64,000 nucleotides of DNA from Ensifer adhaerens (GCF_000697965.2 NZ_CP015880.1:2986001-3050000), one strand, 5' to 3'. Numbered from the stretch's first letter, positions 43,501 to 53,610 are shown. The notes: generated by a model not told the origin, from the letters alone. Numbers and translations are program-made.

Positions 43501-43956
43501 CTAGCCCGCGCTCTCCTTCGCATGATGGAATTTGTAGGCGAGCGCCTCGGGCAGCCGCCGTGGCCGACCCTGGCCGTTGATCACGGCGATGATCACCTTG
43601 GCGGCGATCAGCAACTGCTCGCCGCGGCGGATCTCCTGCTGCAGCACCATCTTGGCGCCGCCGGCCTTCTCGGTGACGGTGGTAATCGTCAGGATGTCAT
43701 CCATGCGCGCCGGCAGCTTGAAGTCGATCTCCATGCGATGGACGACGAAGACGAGGCCTTCGCTGTCGCCCTCGATCGCCAGCGTTGCCTGCTCGACGCC
43801 GAGCAGCCGCAGGAAATCGGTGCGGGCGCGCTCCATGAAATGCAGGTAGCGGGCGTGATAGACGACGCCGGAAAAGTCGGTGTCTTCGTAATAGACGCGC
43901 TGGATCAGCTGATGGCCGTTTTCGGTCAGTTCGCCTGCGAGCGAAATCAGGGACAT
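43501..43956 (-). CDS. ybgC: Acyl-CoA thioesterase YbgC
   Basis: ATG at 43956 with GGAGA upstream gives 151 residues. The hot-dog fold sequence RVYYEDTDFSGVVYHARYLH carries the catalytic Asp (YxDTDxxGVVYH). ERARTDFLRLLG and RMEIDFKLPARMDDILTITT follow. YbgC is normally linked to the Tol-Pal locus; here it lies about 4 kb upstream of tolQ with other genes inserted between. Confidence 0.92.
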   Translation of the reverse strand: MSLISLAGELTENGHQLIQRVYYEDTDFSGVVYHARYLHFMERARTDFLRLLGVEQATLAIEGDSEGLVFVVHRMEIDFKLPARMDDILTITTVTEKAGGAKMVLQQEIRRGEQLLIAAKVIIAVINGQGRPRRLPEALAYKFHHAKESAG

Positions 43957-44080
43957 ACTTTTCTCCGAAAGAATTTCCCGTTTCCTGTGCAGGAACAAAA
44001 AGCCGTTTGCAAGCATTGCAGCCTTGTCACAATCCTATCCTATCACGTGACGGACTTCCTTTGCGATCAGGAGAACGTGC

Positions 44081-45301
44081 ATGAAGATTGCGATTCTCGG
44101 CGGCGACGGTTTCGTCGGTTGGCCCACGGCCCTTCATTTGTCCGATGCCGGTCACGACGTTCATATCCTCGACAATCTCTCCCGCCGATGGATCGATACG
44201 GAACTGGGCGTGCAATCGCTGACGCCGATGGATTCGATCCAGGAACGCACGCGTATCTGGCATGCCGAAACCGGCCGGCGCATCCATTTCAACCTGATCG
44301 ATCTCGCCCGCGACTACGAACTCCTGAAGAACTGGCTCGCCGACCATCGCCCTGACGCCATCGTGCATTTTGCCGAACAGCGTGCCGCGCCCTATTCGAT
44401 GAAGAGCGACCGCCACAAGAACTACACGGTCAACAACAACGTCAACGCCACGCACAATCTTCTGAACGCGCTGGTCGAACTCAGCCTCGACGCCCACCTC
44501 GTGCATCTCGGCACCATGGGCGTCTACGGCTACTCCACCATCGGCGCGGCGATCCCCGAGGGCTATCTGCCTGTCGGCATCGAAACGATGGGCGGCGAGA
44601 CCGTCAGCCAGGAGATCCTCTACCCCTCCAATCCCGGCTCGATCTACCACATGACCAAGTGCCTGGATCAGTTGCTCTTCCAGTTCTATGCCAAGAACGA
44701 CGGGCTTCGGATCACCGACCTGCACCAGGGCATCGTCTGGGGTACGCATACCGAGCAGACGCGCCGCCACGCCCAGCTCATCAACCGCTTCGACTATGAC
44801 GGCGACTATGGCACCGTGCTCAATCGTTTCCTCATCCAGGCGGCAATCGGTTATCCGCTGACCGTGCACGGCACCGGCGGCCAGACCCGCGCCTTCATTC
44901 ACATCCAGGATTCGGTGCGATGCATCGAGCTGGCGCTCACGAACCCACCGGCGCGCGGCAGCCGTGTCGAGATCTTCAACCAGATGACCGAGACCCACCG
45001 GGTGCGCGATCTCGCCGAAATGATCGCCTCGATATCGGGGGCCGAGATCGCCCGGTTGCCGAACCCGCGCAAGGAAGCTGCCGAGAACGAACTCGTCGTG
45101 CACAACGAGAAATTCCTGAGCCTCGGTCTCAACCCGACGCGGCTGCAGGACGGATTGCTTTCGGAAATCGTCGATGTCGCCAAGAAATTCGCCTATCGTG
45201 TCGACAGAACGCGCGTGCCCGCCGTCTCCGCCTGGACCAAGGACATCGCGCCGCTGATCAACCACGACCCAGAGGGCAAGCGGCTGAAATCCGTTTCATG
45301 A
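44081..45301 (+). CDS. sqdB: UDP-sulfoquinovose synthase
   Basis: The 406-residue SDR-type enzyme has the NAD-binding GGDGFVGWPTALHL near its start. The SQD1/SqdB stretches HFAEQRAAPYSMKS, HLGTMGVYGYSTIG and GSIYHMTKCLDQLLFQFYAK (Tyr-x3-Lys) are clear. AGGAGAA precedes the ATG. It makes UDP-sulfoquinovose from UDP-glucose and sulfite for the sulfolipid SQDG. A weak Pho-box-like half site (TTGTCAC) lies at 44024-44030, but it does not meet the full consensus. Confidence 0.95.
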   Translation: MKIAILGGDGFVGWPTALHLSDAGHDVHILDNLSRRWIDTELGVQSLTPMDSIQERTRIWHAETGRRIHFNLIDLARDYELLKNWLADHRPDAIVHFAEQRAAPYSMKSDRHKNYTVNNNVNATHNLLNALVELSLDAHLVHLGTMGVYGYSTIGAAIPEGYLPVGIETMGGETVSQEILYPSNPGSIYHMTKCLDQLLFQFYAKNDGLRITDLHQGIVWGTHTEQTRRHAQLINRFDYDGDYGTVLNRFLIQAAIGYPLTVHGTGGQTRAFIHIQDSVRCIELALTNPPARGSRVEIFNQMTETHRVRDLAEMIASISGAEIARLPNPRKEAAENELVVHNEKFLSLGLNPTRLQDGLLSEIVDVAKKFAYRVDRTRVPAVSAWTKDIAPLINHDPEGKRLKSVS

Positions 45302-46158
45302 CATCGAACGATCCTTCGGAGGGGCTCCGCCCCTCCTCGCCTCCCCAAGCCGACCATGCCTATGTGACGCTCGTCACCAATGCCGATTATGCGCTTGGCG
45401 CCCGCGCACTGGCGCGCTCCATAACACGCACGGGCACGAGGGCCGATATCGTCGTGCTGCACACGGGCGGCGTTTCTGTCGATGTACTGGCGCCGCTTGC
45501 CGAATTCGGCTGCCGGCTGGTGGAGACCAACCTTCTGCCGCTTTCCGACGCCTTCAACGCGCGCCACCAGCGCCGGAACGTGCATGATAAGGCGCCCTTC
45601 ACGAAAGGCCGAAAGCCCGACTTCCACTCGCCGCTCGACAACTTCTGCAAGCTCCGGCTCTGGCAGCTTACCGAATATCGGCGCTGCGTCTTCATCGACG
45701 CCGATGCGGTCGTGCTCCGGAACATCGACCGGCTGTTTGCCTATCCGGAATTCTCCGCTGCCCCCAATGTCTACGAAAGCCTTGCGGACTTTCATCGGCT
45801 GAATTCCGGCGTCTTCGTCGCCGAACCGTCAATGGCGACCTTCGACAGGATGATCACCCAGCTTGATGCGCCGGACGCCTTCTGGCCGCGCACCGACCAG
45901 ACCTTCCTGCAAGCCTTCTTCCCGGACTGGCACGGTCTGCCAGTGACGATGAACATGCTGCAATATGTCTGGTTCAACCTGCCCGAACTCTGGGACTGGG
46001 GCTCAATCGGCGTGCTGCACTACCAGTATGAAAAGCCCTGGGAGACGGATCATCCGCGCAGGGAGGCCCTGCAGCCGCTTATCGATCTCTGGCATGGCTA
46101 CCTGACAGGAGACGATATTCCGGACATCGCATCGCTCACCAACCCGGTCCGCCGATGA
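45298..46158 (+). CDS. sqdD: Sulfolipid glycosyltransferase SqdD
   Basis: ATG overlaps the sqdB stop (ATGA). The 286-residue protein is a GT8/glycogenin-type enzyme: YVTLVTNADYALGARALARS, YRRCVFIDADAVVLRNIDRL with the DAD metal motif, and LNSGVFVAEPS. In Rhodobacter the sqdBDC operon encodes a glycogenin-like SqdD, and the order here is the same. It probably transfers sulfoquinovose in SQDG assembly. Confidence 0.88.
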   Translation: MTSNDPSEGLRPSSPPQADHAYVTLVTNADYALGARALARSITRTGTRADIVVLHTGGVSVDVLAPLAEFGCRLVETNLLPLSDAFNARHQRRNVHDKAPFTKGRKPDFHSPLDNFCKLRLWQLTEYRRCVFIDADAVVLRNIDRLFAYPEFSAAPNVYESLADFHRLNSGVFVAEPSMATFDRMITQLDAPDAFWPRTDQTFLQAFFPDWHGLPVTMNMLQYVWFNLPELWDWGSIGVLHYQYEKPWETDHPRREALQPLIDLWHGYLTGDDIPDIASLTNPVRR

Positions 46159-47045
46159 CCCGCGTGCTTGTCTCCGGCGGCACGGGCTTCGTCGGCCGCT
46201 TCATCGTCGAGCATCTGCTGCAGGCGGGGTACGAGGTTGTGATCGGCGGTCGCACGCGGGGCCCAAACACCTTCTTCAGCGGGCCTGTTGGTTTCGTGCC
46301 CCTGTCGCTCGATCCGACGAGCGATCACAGCGCGGCCTTTGGCAATGTCCAGTGTTTCGTCCATGCCGCCTTCCAGCACATCCCTGGCCGATATCGAGGC
46401 GGCGAAGGCGATGATCCCGAGAGCTTCCGCCGCGCCAATCTCGATGGTTCGGTCCGGCTTTTCGAAACGGCACGCGAACAGGGCGTAGGTCGCTGCATCT
46501 TCCTGTCGAGCCGCGCCGTCTACGGAACGCACCCAGCAGGCGCCGTGCTGTCGGAGGGATCGACCTGCCATCCCGAGAGCCTCTATGGCGCGCTCAAGCT
46601 TGCGGCGGAGCGGCAACTAGAACTGCTGGGCACGGACGACTTCAGGACAGCAAGCCTACGCGTCACCGGCGTCTACGGAGCACCGGGCAACGGGGCGTCG
46701 CACAAATGGCAGGCCCTGTTCGACGACTATCTGCAGGGCCGCCCGGTTGCACCGCGGGCCGGCACGGAAGTGCATGGCGACGATGTCGCAGCCGCCGTGC
46801 GCCTCGTGCTCGAAGCGGAAACGCGCCGCTTGCCGGTTTCGGTCTTCAACGTCTCCGATATCCTCGTCGACAACAGCATCATTCTGGAAATCGTTCGCCA
46901 AATCACCGGTTGTATGAACGACCTGCCCGAACCGGCCGCATTGACCGAATTCAACGCGATGGACTGTGGCCGTCTGCGCGCGCTCGGCTGGACGCCGGGC
47001 GGGCTCCCGCGGCTGCACGAGACGATCGAAAAGCTGCTCGGCTGA
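46155..47045 (+). CDS. sqdC: NAD-dependent epimerase/reductase SqdC
   Basis: ATG overlaps the sqdD stop (ATGA). This 296-residue SDR has the N-terminal GGTGFVGRFIVEHL, then FLSSRAVYGTHPAG and ESLYGALKLAAERQLELLG (Tyr-x3-Lys). It is the third gene of sqdBDC, whose exact step in sulfolipid synthesis is not settled; it has oxidoreductase form. Confidence 0.87.
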   Translation: MTRVLVSGGTGFVGRFIVEHLLQAGYEVVIGGRTRGPNTFFSGPVGFVPLSLDPTSDHSAAFGNVQCFVHAAFQHIPGRYRGGEGDDPESFRRANLDGSVRLFETAREQGVGRCIFLSSRAVYGTHPAGAVLSEGSTCHPESLYGALKLAAERQLELLGTDDFRTASLRVTGVYGAPGNGASHKWQALFDDYLQGRPVAPRAGTEVHGDDVAAAVRLVLEAETRRLPVSVFNVSDILVDNSIILEIVRQITGCMNDLPEPAALTEFNAMDCGRLRALGWTPGGLPRLHETIEKLLG

Positions 47046-47079
47046 GACCCTGCGTAGAGCCGTTCTGTGTCGATCAAGG

Positions 47080-47114
47080 ACTCCTTTAAGGAGTATTAAT
47101 TTACAATTTAATAC
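47080..47114. promoter_or_regulatory. Two overlapping palindromes before the pore-former-like gene
   Basis: ACTCCT-TTA-AGGAGT (47080-47094) overlaps GTATTAA-N8-TTAATAC (47093-47114). They lie in an AT-rich patch after sqdC and 110-145 bases before the next start. They could be operators or a weak terminator; a further palindrome CCGTCGATCGACGG is at 47191-47204. Confidence 0.4.
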
Positions 47115-47224
47115 CCCAGGTTGCCGCCGAAAATCCGAGCTATCTTGGCTGCGCGGAACGGTTCCGGTCCGTGCAAAAAGCTCAACCCTCCCGTCGATCG
47201 ACGGCGCTTCGAAGGAAATCAATC

Positions 47225-48433
47225 ATGCCTATCGAGACGTTGAATCCTGAAGTCTGGAAGCTTGTCGGCACTTTGAACGGTGAATGGAAAACGAATGGCG
47301 GCAAGGATTTCGGCTGGGGCACGGTCAAGACCTCATCGCAAACCTTGACTGCAAACGCCTTGCTTTCGGTCTACAAGCTGATGCGCGGCAACCAGAATCT
47401 GACGCGCGACTACTACCTCGTCGTCGGGGATGTCTATCACGGCATCCAGGGTTCGCCGTCCACTCCGTCGTCCAACTGGGTATCGGTCGGCTTTTACGCC
47501 AATCACATGAAGCTGCGCCTCGAGACGAACTCGCAGCAGGCGCGGCTCGTAACGTTCGGGCCGAACAGCACCGTCGAGCAAGCGACGATCAGTTTCTCGA
47601 TCGGCGGCGAACTCAGCGCCGAATACAGCAAGGAAGGCCCGAAGGGCGGCGCCTCGCTCAGCGCCAATGTCGGTGTCAGCTTCACGGCCTCCGAGGTTTC
47701 GTTTGCGGCACGCCCCGCAACGCAATCGATCGAGTGGCAGGCGAGATTGCCCCATGTCGGCTGGGTTTCGGCGGGAGTGCCGGCAAATCCCGGTCGCCCG
47801 TCCTATGCCGGTTACATCTGGAATGCGGCCGCGATCATCGAGGTCCCGCAAGGCGCGACGCCCAACTTCAAAGGGCGCTTCGAAGTGGACTTCGAGTTCA
47901 ATTGGACGCGCGGCATTCGCAAGCGGTCGTTCACGCCCGAGATCGATCTCGTCTACCAGTCCCTTACCAGGACGGGCACCAGCGACATCGAGGTTATTCC
48001 GCCGCTGCCGACGATACTGGAGACATTGCGCTCCCTCGCCTCTTCGACCGGTCGGGACGGCAAGACCGACACCTTCCTGGCAGCGCTGGAAAACTCTCGT
48101 GTGATCGATGCGCTCGGCGACAGCAATCTTGACCAGATCGTCATCGCGCCAACCAACCTGGCCGTCCAGACTTACTTCGACCAGCACCCGCAAATCGCGC
48201 TTGAGGCCGTTTCGCCGGCAAACCAGGCCTGGCTCGATAGCTGGGTCGCCGAACGGATCATCAGCACACCGCCCGGCTCTGTTGAACTGGCAACACTCAG
48301 TGCGTCGGTAAAGAGCATGAGCGAGGGGGAATGGTACCAGTGCGCGGACGGCCTGCTGCTGGTCACCGACACCTATGAGGTGGCGTCCGGCCTGCGGGGC
48401 GCAGTGCGAAGCGGAGCCATCAGGGCCGCCTGA
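47225..48433 (+). CDS. Beta-barrel pore-former-like protein with C-terminal FAS1-like domain
   Basis: ATG at 47225 with AAGGA upstream yields 402 residues and no signal peptide. Residues 60-250 are beta-rich. The part 116-163 alternates polar and hydrophobic residues around a Gly/Lys turn (TISFSIGGELSAEYSKEGPK, then GGASLSANVGVSFTASEVSF), as in the membrane-inserting hairpin of leukocidin/aerolysin-type toxins. FEVDFEFNWTRGIRKRSFTP follows. Residues 264-388 resemble a FAS1 adhesion domain (TFLAALENSRVIDAL, IVIAPTNLAVQTYF). Known members were not recognised. It stands alone between sqdC and a terminator. Confidence 0.5.
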   Translation: MPIETLNPEVWKLVGTLNGEWKTNGGKDFGWGTVKTSSQTLTANALLSVYKLMRGNQNLTRDYYLVVGDVYHGIQGSPSTPSSNWVSVGFYANHMKLRLETNSQQARLVTFGPNSTVEQATISFSIGGELSAEYSKEGPKGGASLSANVGVSFTASEVSFAARPATQSIEWQARLPHVGWVSAGVPANPGRPSYAGYIWNAAAIIEVPQGATPNFKGRFEVDFEFNWTRGIRKRSFTPEIDLVYQSLTRTGTSDIEVIPPLPTILETLRSLASSTGRDGKTDTFLAALENSRVIDALGDSNLDQIVIAPTNLAVQTYFDQHPQIALEAVSPANQAWLDSWVAERIISTPPGSVELATLSASVKSMSEGEWYQCADGLLLVTDTYEVASGLRGAVRSGAIRAA

Positions 48434-48494
48434 CGCACCGTGACAAACGGGCGCCCTGCTCGGCTCAACAGAGCGGGCGGGCGGAAGCAAACAG

Positions 48495-48524
48495 GCCTGG
48501 CGTCGTCTTGATGCCAGGCTCTTT
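48495..48524 (+). terminator. Terminator-like hairpin after the pore-former-like gene
   Basis: GCCTGGC/GCCAGGC arms with an eleven-base loop followed by TCTTTC, 60 bases after the stop. Confidence 0.65.
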
Positions 48525-48558
48525 CAGCGCAAGACCGAACGAACCTGGAATTTGTCGC

Positions 48559-49461
48559 TCAGCCGAGATCGATCACCACGATCTCCGGCGGCATGCCGAA
48601 GCGAACCGGCGCAAGCGAGCAGCCGAGACCGCCGGAAACGATCAGATTGCAATCGTTCTCGGTCACATGGCCGTAGGCGTAACGCTCGCCGAAACGCGAG
48701 GGCACGACCGGCGCATAGCCGAGAAACCGCACCTGGCCGCCATGGGTATGGCCCGACAGTGTCAGCGCGACACGCGACGGAACACGCGGGAACACATCCG
48801 GCTCATGCGCCATGAGGATGACCGGATCGGTATCGCTCACCTGGGCGAGCGTACCATCGAGATCGTCGAGACCGCTCATGCGCTTGCGTTGCCACTTCTT
48901 GCCGGGCACCAAGGCAAGCTGATCTTCGAGGCCAGCGATCCAGAAGCCCTGCCCCTCCTTCTCCAGTCTCACCGCCCGGTTGCTATAGACGTTGATGCCG
49001 ACGTCCTGCAGCGCCTTGTGCCCGAAGGTCGGCCCGCCGCCGTTCTTCTGCGCGGTCCGGTCTTCCCACCAGTCATGATTGCCCATGACCGCGTGGACGC
49101 CGAGCGGCGCCTCGAGTGTGGCCAGCGCCTTCGACCATTCGCTGGAATGCACATAGCTGGTGACGAGGTTCATGCCGGCCACATAGTCGCCGAGCAGCAG
49201 CGTGATATCGCCGCCAAGGCTGTTGGCCTGCCGGCAGATCGAAGCGATACGGCTTGCCGGCATCCAGGGCTCGCACGCGTGGATGTCGGTGAGCACGACG
49301 GCGCGCAGCTTGAGGCCTGGTGTCCAATTGGGTGGCGTCAGTTTGTATCGGGTGACGTTCAGCCGGGCCAGAGGTTCGACGGCAAAGGCGTAGCCGCCCA
49401 GTGCCGCCATGCTGACGATACCGCCGCCGATCAGTTTCAACAATCCGCGGCGGCTGATCAT
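48559..49461 (-). CDS. TAT-exported metallophosphoesterase (YaeI/YkuE-like)
   Basis: The 300-residue protein starts directly after the ruvB stop. It has a twin-arginine signal (ISRRGLLKLIGGGIVSMAAL). Metallophosphoesterase motifs are VLTDIHACEPWM, LLLGDYVAG, VMGNHDWWED and LSGHTHGGQVRFLG. YaeI-type enzymes cleave phosphodiesters of lipid A precursors or lysophospholipids; the substrate here is not shown. Confidence 0.9.
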   Translation of the reverse strand: MISRRGLLKLIGGGIVSMAALGGYAFAVEPLARLNVTRYKLTPPNWTPGLKLRAVVLTDIHACEPWMPASRIASICRQANSLGGDITLLLGDYVAGMNLVTSYVHSSEWSKALATLEAPLGVHAVMGNHDWWEDRTAQKNGGGPTFGHKALQDVGINVYSNRAVRLEKEGQGFWIAGLEDQLALVPGKKWQRKRMSGLDDLDGTLAQVSDTDPVILMAHEPDVFPRVPSRVALTLSGHTHGGQVRFLGYAPVVPSRFGERYAYGHVTENDCNLIVSGGLGCSLAPVRFGMPPEIVVIDLG

Positions 49462-50505
49462 CTAGTCGTCGTCCTCTAATGTCAGGCGAAACTGGGTCGC
49501 CTCCATCTCCTTGGGGGGATTAAGGCCGATATGTTTCCAGGCATTGGCGGTCAAAATACGGCCGCGCGGCGTGCGTTGGATGAAGCCCTGCTGGATCAGA
49601 TAGGGCTCGATGATGTCTTCGATCGCATCACGCGGCTCCGAAAGGCCCGCAGCGATGGTCTCGATGCCGACGGGACCGCCGCCAAAGTTCTGCGCGATCA
49701 TGAAGAGGTAGCGCCGGTCGAGCTGGTCGAGGCCCATATTGTCGACGAGCAGCCGCGTCAGCGCCTCGTCCGCGAGCTCCTTGGTCACGGCTTCGGCACG
49801 CGCCACTTCGGCGAAGTCGCGCACCCGGCGCAACAGCCGGCCGGCGATGCGCGGCGTACCGCGGGCGCGGCGGGCGATCTCGCGGGCGCCGTCGTCGGTC
49901 ATGCCGAGGCCCATCAGCCGGGCGCCACGCCGGACGATCGATTCCAGCTCTTCGACCGTGTAGAAATTGAGCCGCACCGGAATGCCGAAACGGTCGCGAA
50001 GCGGCGTCGTCAGAAGCCCGAGGCGGGTGGTTGCCGCCACCAGCGTGAACTTCGACAGGTCGATCTTCACCGACCGCGCCGCCGGGCCTTCGCCGATGAT
50101 GAGGTCGAGCTGGAAGTCCTCCATCGCAGGATAGAGGATTTCCTCGACGGCCGGATTGAGCCGGTGAATTTCGTCGATGAAGAGCACGTCGCGCTCTTCG
50201 AGATTGGTGAGCAGGGCTGCGAGATCGCCGGCCTTGGCGATCACAGGGCCGGAGGTCGAGCGGAAATTGACGCCGAGCTCCTTGGCCATGATCTGCGCCA
50301 GCGTCGTCTTGCCGAGCCCGGGAGGGCCGACGAAGAGCACGTGGTCCAGCGCCTCGCCGCGATTTTTTGCCGCCTCGATGAAGATCTTCAGGTTGGCGCG
50401 CGCTTCCGCCTGGCCGGTGAAGTCATCCAGCGTCTGCGGGCGCATGGTCGCATCGAGGTCTTCACCGCGCTTTTCCGGCGTTATCAGGCGTGCGGCGTCA
50501 GTCAT
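49462..50505 (-). CDS. ruvB: Holliday junction branch migration helicase RuvB
   Basis: The 347-residue AAA+ motor has Walker A GPPGLGKT, Walker [10 protein letters not shown] and sensor 1 [20 protein letters not shown]. The C-terminal winged helix ([13 protein letters not shown]) binds DNA. It follows ruvA after 96 bases. It works with RuvA and RuvC in junction processing. Confidence 0.97.
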   Translation of the reverse strand: MTDAARLITPEKRGEDLDATMRPQTLDDFTGQAEARANLKIFIEAAKNRGEALDHVLFVGPPGLGKTTLAQIMAKELGVNFRSTSGPVIAKAGDLAALLTNLEERDVLFIDEIHRLNPAVEEILYPAMEDFQLDLIIGEGPAARSVKIDLSKFTLVAATTRLGLLTTPLRDRFGIPVRLNFYTVEELESIVRRGARLMGLGMTDDGAREIARRARGTPRIAGRLLRRVRDFAEVARAEAVTKELADEALTRLLVDNMGLDQLDRRYLFMIAQNFGGGPVGIETIAAGLSEPRDAIEDIIEPYLIQQGFIQRTPRGRILTANAWKHIGLNPPKEMEATQFRLTLEDDD

Positions 50506-50601
50506 GCGTTCGTTCCATTCGGTCGGGCAGCTCAGCGCTGCAACCCGTCATCATGCCGGGCACGATGCGTTCTGCCTTCTGTGCCCGGCCAAGGCAAGCG
50601 T

Positions 50602-51219
50602 TCATCGCGCCAGCTCTTTCAGGCCAAGGCGAATGAGCTTGGCGCTGTCGCCGCCTTCGCCGCCGTTCTTCAAGGCCGCAGCAACGGCATTGGCCGCCTG
50701 GTCGCGCGAGTAGCCGAGATTGGTGAGCGCCGAAACCGCATCGGAAACCGGCGCGGAGGCGACGCCTTCGCCAAGCTCCTGCTTGAGGCCGATCGAGGCC
50801 GACATCTCGCCGGCGAAGGACGGCGCCTTGTTCTTCAGTTCCGTGACGATGCGCACCGCCACCTTGGGCCCGACACCGGGCGCACGGGAGACGGAGGTCT
50901 TGTCCTGCAGCGCGATCGCATTGGCCAATTCCCCCGGCGTCAGGGTGGAAAGCACGGCCAGCGCCACTTTCGAGCCGACCCCCTGCACGCTCTGCAACAG
51001 CCGGAACCATTCCCGCTCCAGCGCCGTCAGGAAGCCGAACAGCTTCAACTGGTCTTCGCGCACATACGTCTCGATGAAGAGCACCGCCGCCTCGCCCGCC
51101 GATCCGAGCCTGGACAGCGTGCGCGCCGAACAAAAGGCAACGTAGCCGACGCCATGCACATCGAGCACGACGTGATCCTCGGCGATCTCGTCGATGGTAC
51201 CCTTCAATTTGCCGATCAT
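50602..51219 (-). CDS. ruvA: Holliday junction branch migration protein RuvA
   Basis: The 205-residue protein begins [20 protein letters not shown] (OB domain), then has helix-hairpin-helix stretches ([40 protein letters not shown]) and a C-terminal RuvB-binding domain ([20 protein letters not shown]). It is the junction-binding tetramer. Confidence 0.96.
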   Translation of the reverse strand: MIGKLKGTIDEIAEDHVVLDVHGVGYVAFCSARTLSRLGSAGEAAVLFIETYVREDQLKLFGFLTALEREWFRLLQSVQGVGSKVALAVLSTLTPGELANAIALQDKTSVSRAPGVGPKVAVRIVTELKNKAPSFAGEMSASIGLKQELGEGVASAPVSDAVSALTNLGYSRDQAANAVAAALKNGGEGGDSAKLIRLGLKELAR

Positions 51220-51285
51220 GTGGCGTCTCTCGCGGTGGGTTCTGGATGGTCACCGGACCATCGGAAATTATCGTGTCGGGCGCAA

Positions 51286-51798
51286 CTACGCCATCAATGC
51301 GGCAAGCCGGCTCGTCACCGATTGCCGGTTGTGGGCATGGCAGATAGCGATCGCCAGTGCGTCCGCCGCATCGTTGCCCTTGAACTCGGCCTTCGGCATC
51401 AGAACCTTCAGCATCATGTGGATCTGCTGCTTCTCGCCATGACCGACGCCGATCACCGCCTTCTTGACCGCGTTCGGCGCATATTCGGCGACCCTGAGGC
51501 CTGCTCGTGCCGGCACCAGCATGGCGATGCCGCGCGCCTGGCCGAGTTTCAGCGTCGCTGTCGCGTCCTTGTTGACGAAGGTCTGCTCCACCGCCGCCTC
51601 GTGTGGCTGATAGCTGTGCACCACCTCGGCAAGGCCGTCATGCAGCTGGCAAAGTCTGGAGGCGAGGTCCATGTCGCCATCCGACGTCACCGTGCCCGAG
51701 GCGACGAAACGCAACGAATTGCCGAGCGTCTCGATGATGCCCCAGCCGGTACGACGGAGCCCCGGATCGATGCCGATGATGCGAATCGTGGTCTGCAT
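51286..51798 (-). CDS. ruvC: Crossover junction endonuclease RuvC
   Basis: ATG at 51798 was preferred because AGGGTG lies six bases upstream; the longer frame needs GTG. The 170-residue resolvase has [15 protein letters not shown] with the first catalytic Asp, [20 protein letters not shown] with Glu, and [17 protein letters not shown] with the last Asp pair. It resolves Holliday junctions; ruvC-ruvA-ruvB run in this order. Confidence 0.95.
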   Translation of the reverse strand: MQTTIRIIGIDPGLRRTGWGIIETLGNSLRFVASGTVTSDGDMDLASRLCQLHDGLAEVVHSYQPHEAAVEQTFVNKDATATLKLGQARGIAMLVPARAGLRVAEYAPNAVKKAVIGVGHGEKQQIHMMLKVLMPKAEFKGNDAADALAIAICHAHNRQSVTSRLAALMA

Positions 51799-51968
51799 GA
51801 ATTTCACCCTATGATGTCAGTCCGGACGCTGCCAGCAAAAAGTGAACAAAACAAAAACATACGCACAGTGGAGGCGCGGCCCCAGGTTTTCTTCGGCACC
51901 GCCCTTGGATTGAGGAAAATTGAGCTTACATAGCCTTGCATCAATTTCTCTCAATAAAGGCCTTTGCC

Positions 51969-52970
51969 ATGGCGACTTTCTCCGTCCTCGATCTTTCCCC
52001 GATCACTGAAGGCGGCAGCGTCGCCCAATCGCTGGAGAATTCGCGCCGTCTGGCCCAGGCGGCCGAGGAGAACGGCTACACCCGCTTCTGGCTGGCCGAA
52101 CATCACGGCATGAAGGGCATCGCCAGTGCGGCGACCTCGATCGTGATCTCGCACGTGGCGGCAGCGACGAAGACGATCCGTGTCGGCTCCGGCGGCATCA
52201 TGCTGCCGAACCACTCGCCGCTTGTCATCGCCGAACAGTTCGGAACGCTCGCCGCCCTCTACCCCGGCCGCATCGACCTCGGCCTCGGCCGTGCGCCCGG
52301 AACCGACATGCGCACCGCCCAGGCCCTCCGACGCAACATGGAGGCGAGCGGCAACAACTTCCCGAACGACGTCGTCGAACTGCAGGCACTGCTCGGCCCC
52401 GTCGCCGAGGACCAGAAGATCATCGCCGTGCCCGGCGCCGACACCAATGTGCCGATCTGGCTGCTCGGCTCAAGCCATTTCAGCGCCCATCTCGCCGGCA
52501 TGCTCGGCCTGCCCTTCGCCTTCGCCTCGCATTTCGCGCCGGACATGCTGCTCTCGGCGCTGGAGATCTACCGCGAGCGCTTCACCCCCTCCGAGACCCT
52601 TGCCAAGCCGCAGGTGATGGTCGGCGTCATGGGGGTTGCCGCCGATACGGACGAGGAGGCGAACTACCTCTTCACCTCCATGCAGCAATCCTTCGTGGCC
52701 CTGCGCCGCAACGCGCGCGGGCAGTTTCCGCCGCCGGTCCAGTCGATGGATGGGCTTTGGAGCTATGACGAGAAGATCTTCGTCGACCATTCGATGATGT
52801 ATGCGGTGGTCGGAGGGCCAGAGACGATCCGGCGCAAGATCGGGGCGTTCCTCGAGCAGACAAAGGCCGACGAACTGATCATCTCCATGCCGATCTTCCA
52901 CATGCAGGCGCGGCTGAATTCGCTTCGCCTCTTCGCCGACGCCCAGCGCGATCTCGCCAAGGCGGCGTAA
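51969..52970 (+). CDS. LLM-class flavin-dependent oxidoreductase
   Basis: ATG at 51969 gives 333 residues of the luciferase-like (YhbW-type) group: [78 protein letters not shown] and [11 protein letters not shown]. Substrate is unknown. It is divergent from ruvC. Confidence 0.9.
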   Translation: MATFSVLDLSPITEGGSVAQSLENSRRLAQAAEENGYTRFWLAEHHGMKGIASAATSIVISHVAAATKTIRVGSGGIMLPNHSPLVIAEQFGTLAALYPGRIDLGLGRAPGTDMRTAQALRRNMEASGNNFPNDVVELQALLGPVAEDQKIIAVPGADTNVPIWLLGSSHFSAHLAGMLGLPFAFASHFAPDMLLSALEIYRERFTPSETLAKPQVMVGVMGVAADTDEEANYLFTSMQQSFVALRRNARGQFPPPVQSMDGLWSYDEKIFVDHSMMYAVVGGPETIRRKIGAFLEQTKADELIISMPIFHMQARLNSLRLFADAQRDLAKAA

Positions 52971-52980
52971 AGCCGGCCGA

Positions 52981-53610
52981 TCAGATCGCCCCGAAAGCGG
53001 GTGCGATCTCTTCCAGATTGGCAAAGAACCGATCCGGCCCGAGCCCTTGCAGGAAGACCGGGTCGGCATAGCCCCAGGCAACCGCACCGGCCGCCACGCC
53101 CGCCTTTCGCGCCGCATCGATATCGCGCGCCTCGTCGCCGATCGCCAGGATGCGAGCCGCATCGAGGCCGGAGTGCCGGATCGCACGCTTGAAGTGCTGT
53201 GCCTTGCCGAAAAGCGCGGCACCGCATTCGAAGAGGTCAATCGTCGCTGCCGCTTCGCCGAGTGCGGCGCGAATACCCTGCTCCGCGTTCGAACTCACGA
53301 TCGCAATGCCGATGCCCGCCGCCTTCAATTTCCAGAGAAGCTCAGCGGCGCCCGGAAACAGCCGGACGCTTGCCGCTTCAGTCGCCATGGCACGGCGCAT
53401 GAAGGTGGCGATCTGCGGCAGTTTCCAAACGGGCACGCCGAGATGCGCGATGATCTCGCGGCTGCCCATGGTGCGCAACGACTGGAACTCCTCGACCGAG
53501 AGTTCGCGGAAGCCGTAGCGCCGTGCAGCCGCGTTGCACGCCGTCATGAAACTCGCCGCCGTATCGGCAAGCGTGCCGTCGAAATCGAAGATCGCGAATT
53601 CATAGGTCAT
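52981..53610 (-). CDS. HAD-family hydrolase (phosphoglycolate phosphatase-like)
   Basis: ATG at 53610 yields 209 residues with motif I FAIFDFDGTLADT (Asp9, Asp11), motif II IAIVSSNAE, and motif III GDEARDIDAARKAG. A helical cap is inserted after motif I. Substrate is not evident. It is convergent with the LLM gene. Confidence 0.88.
   Translation of the reverse strand: MTYEFAIFDFDGTLADTAASFMTACNAAARRYGFRELSVEEFQSLRTMGSREIIAHLGVPVWKLPQIATFMRRAMATEAASVRLFPGAAELLWKLKAAGIGIAIVSSNAEQGIRAALGEAAATIDLFECGAALFGKAQHFKRAIRHSGLDAARILAIGDEARDIDAARKAGVAAGAVAWGYADPVFLQGLGPDRFFANLEEIAPAFGAI

Noticed and set aside
44023..44040. Pho-box-like sequence before sqdB
   Set aside because: Only one TGTCA half is present; the second half does not match at the required spacing.
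44027..45265. Minus-strand 412-codon open frame
   Set aside because: It is antisense to sqdB, which has full motifs and a ribosome site.
49531..51933. Plus-strand 800-codon open frame
   Set aside because: It lies opposite ruvB, ruvA and ruvC, all unmistakable; the frame is an antisense artefact of codon bias.
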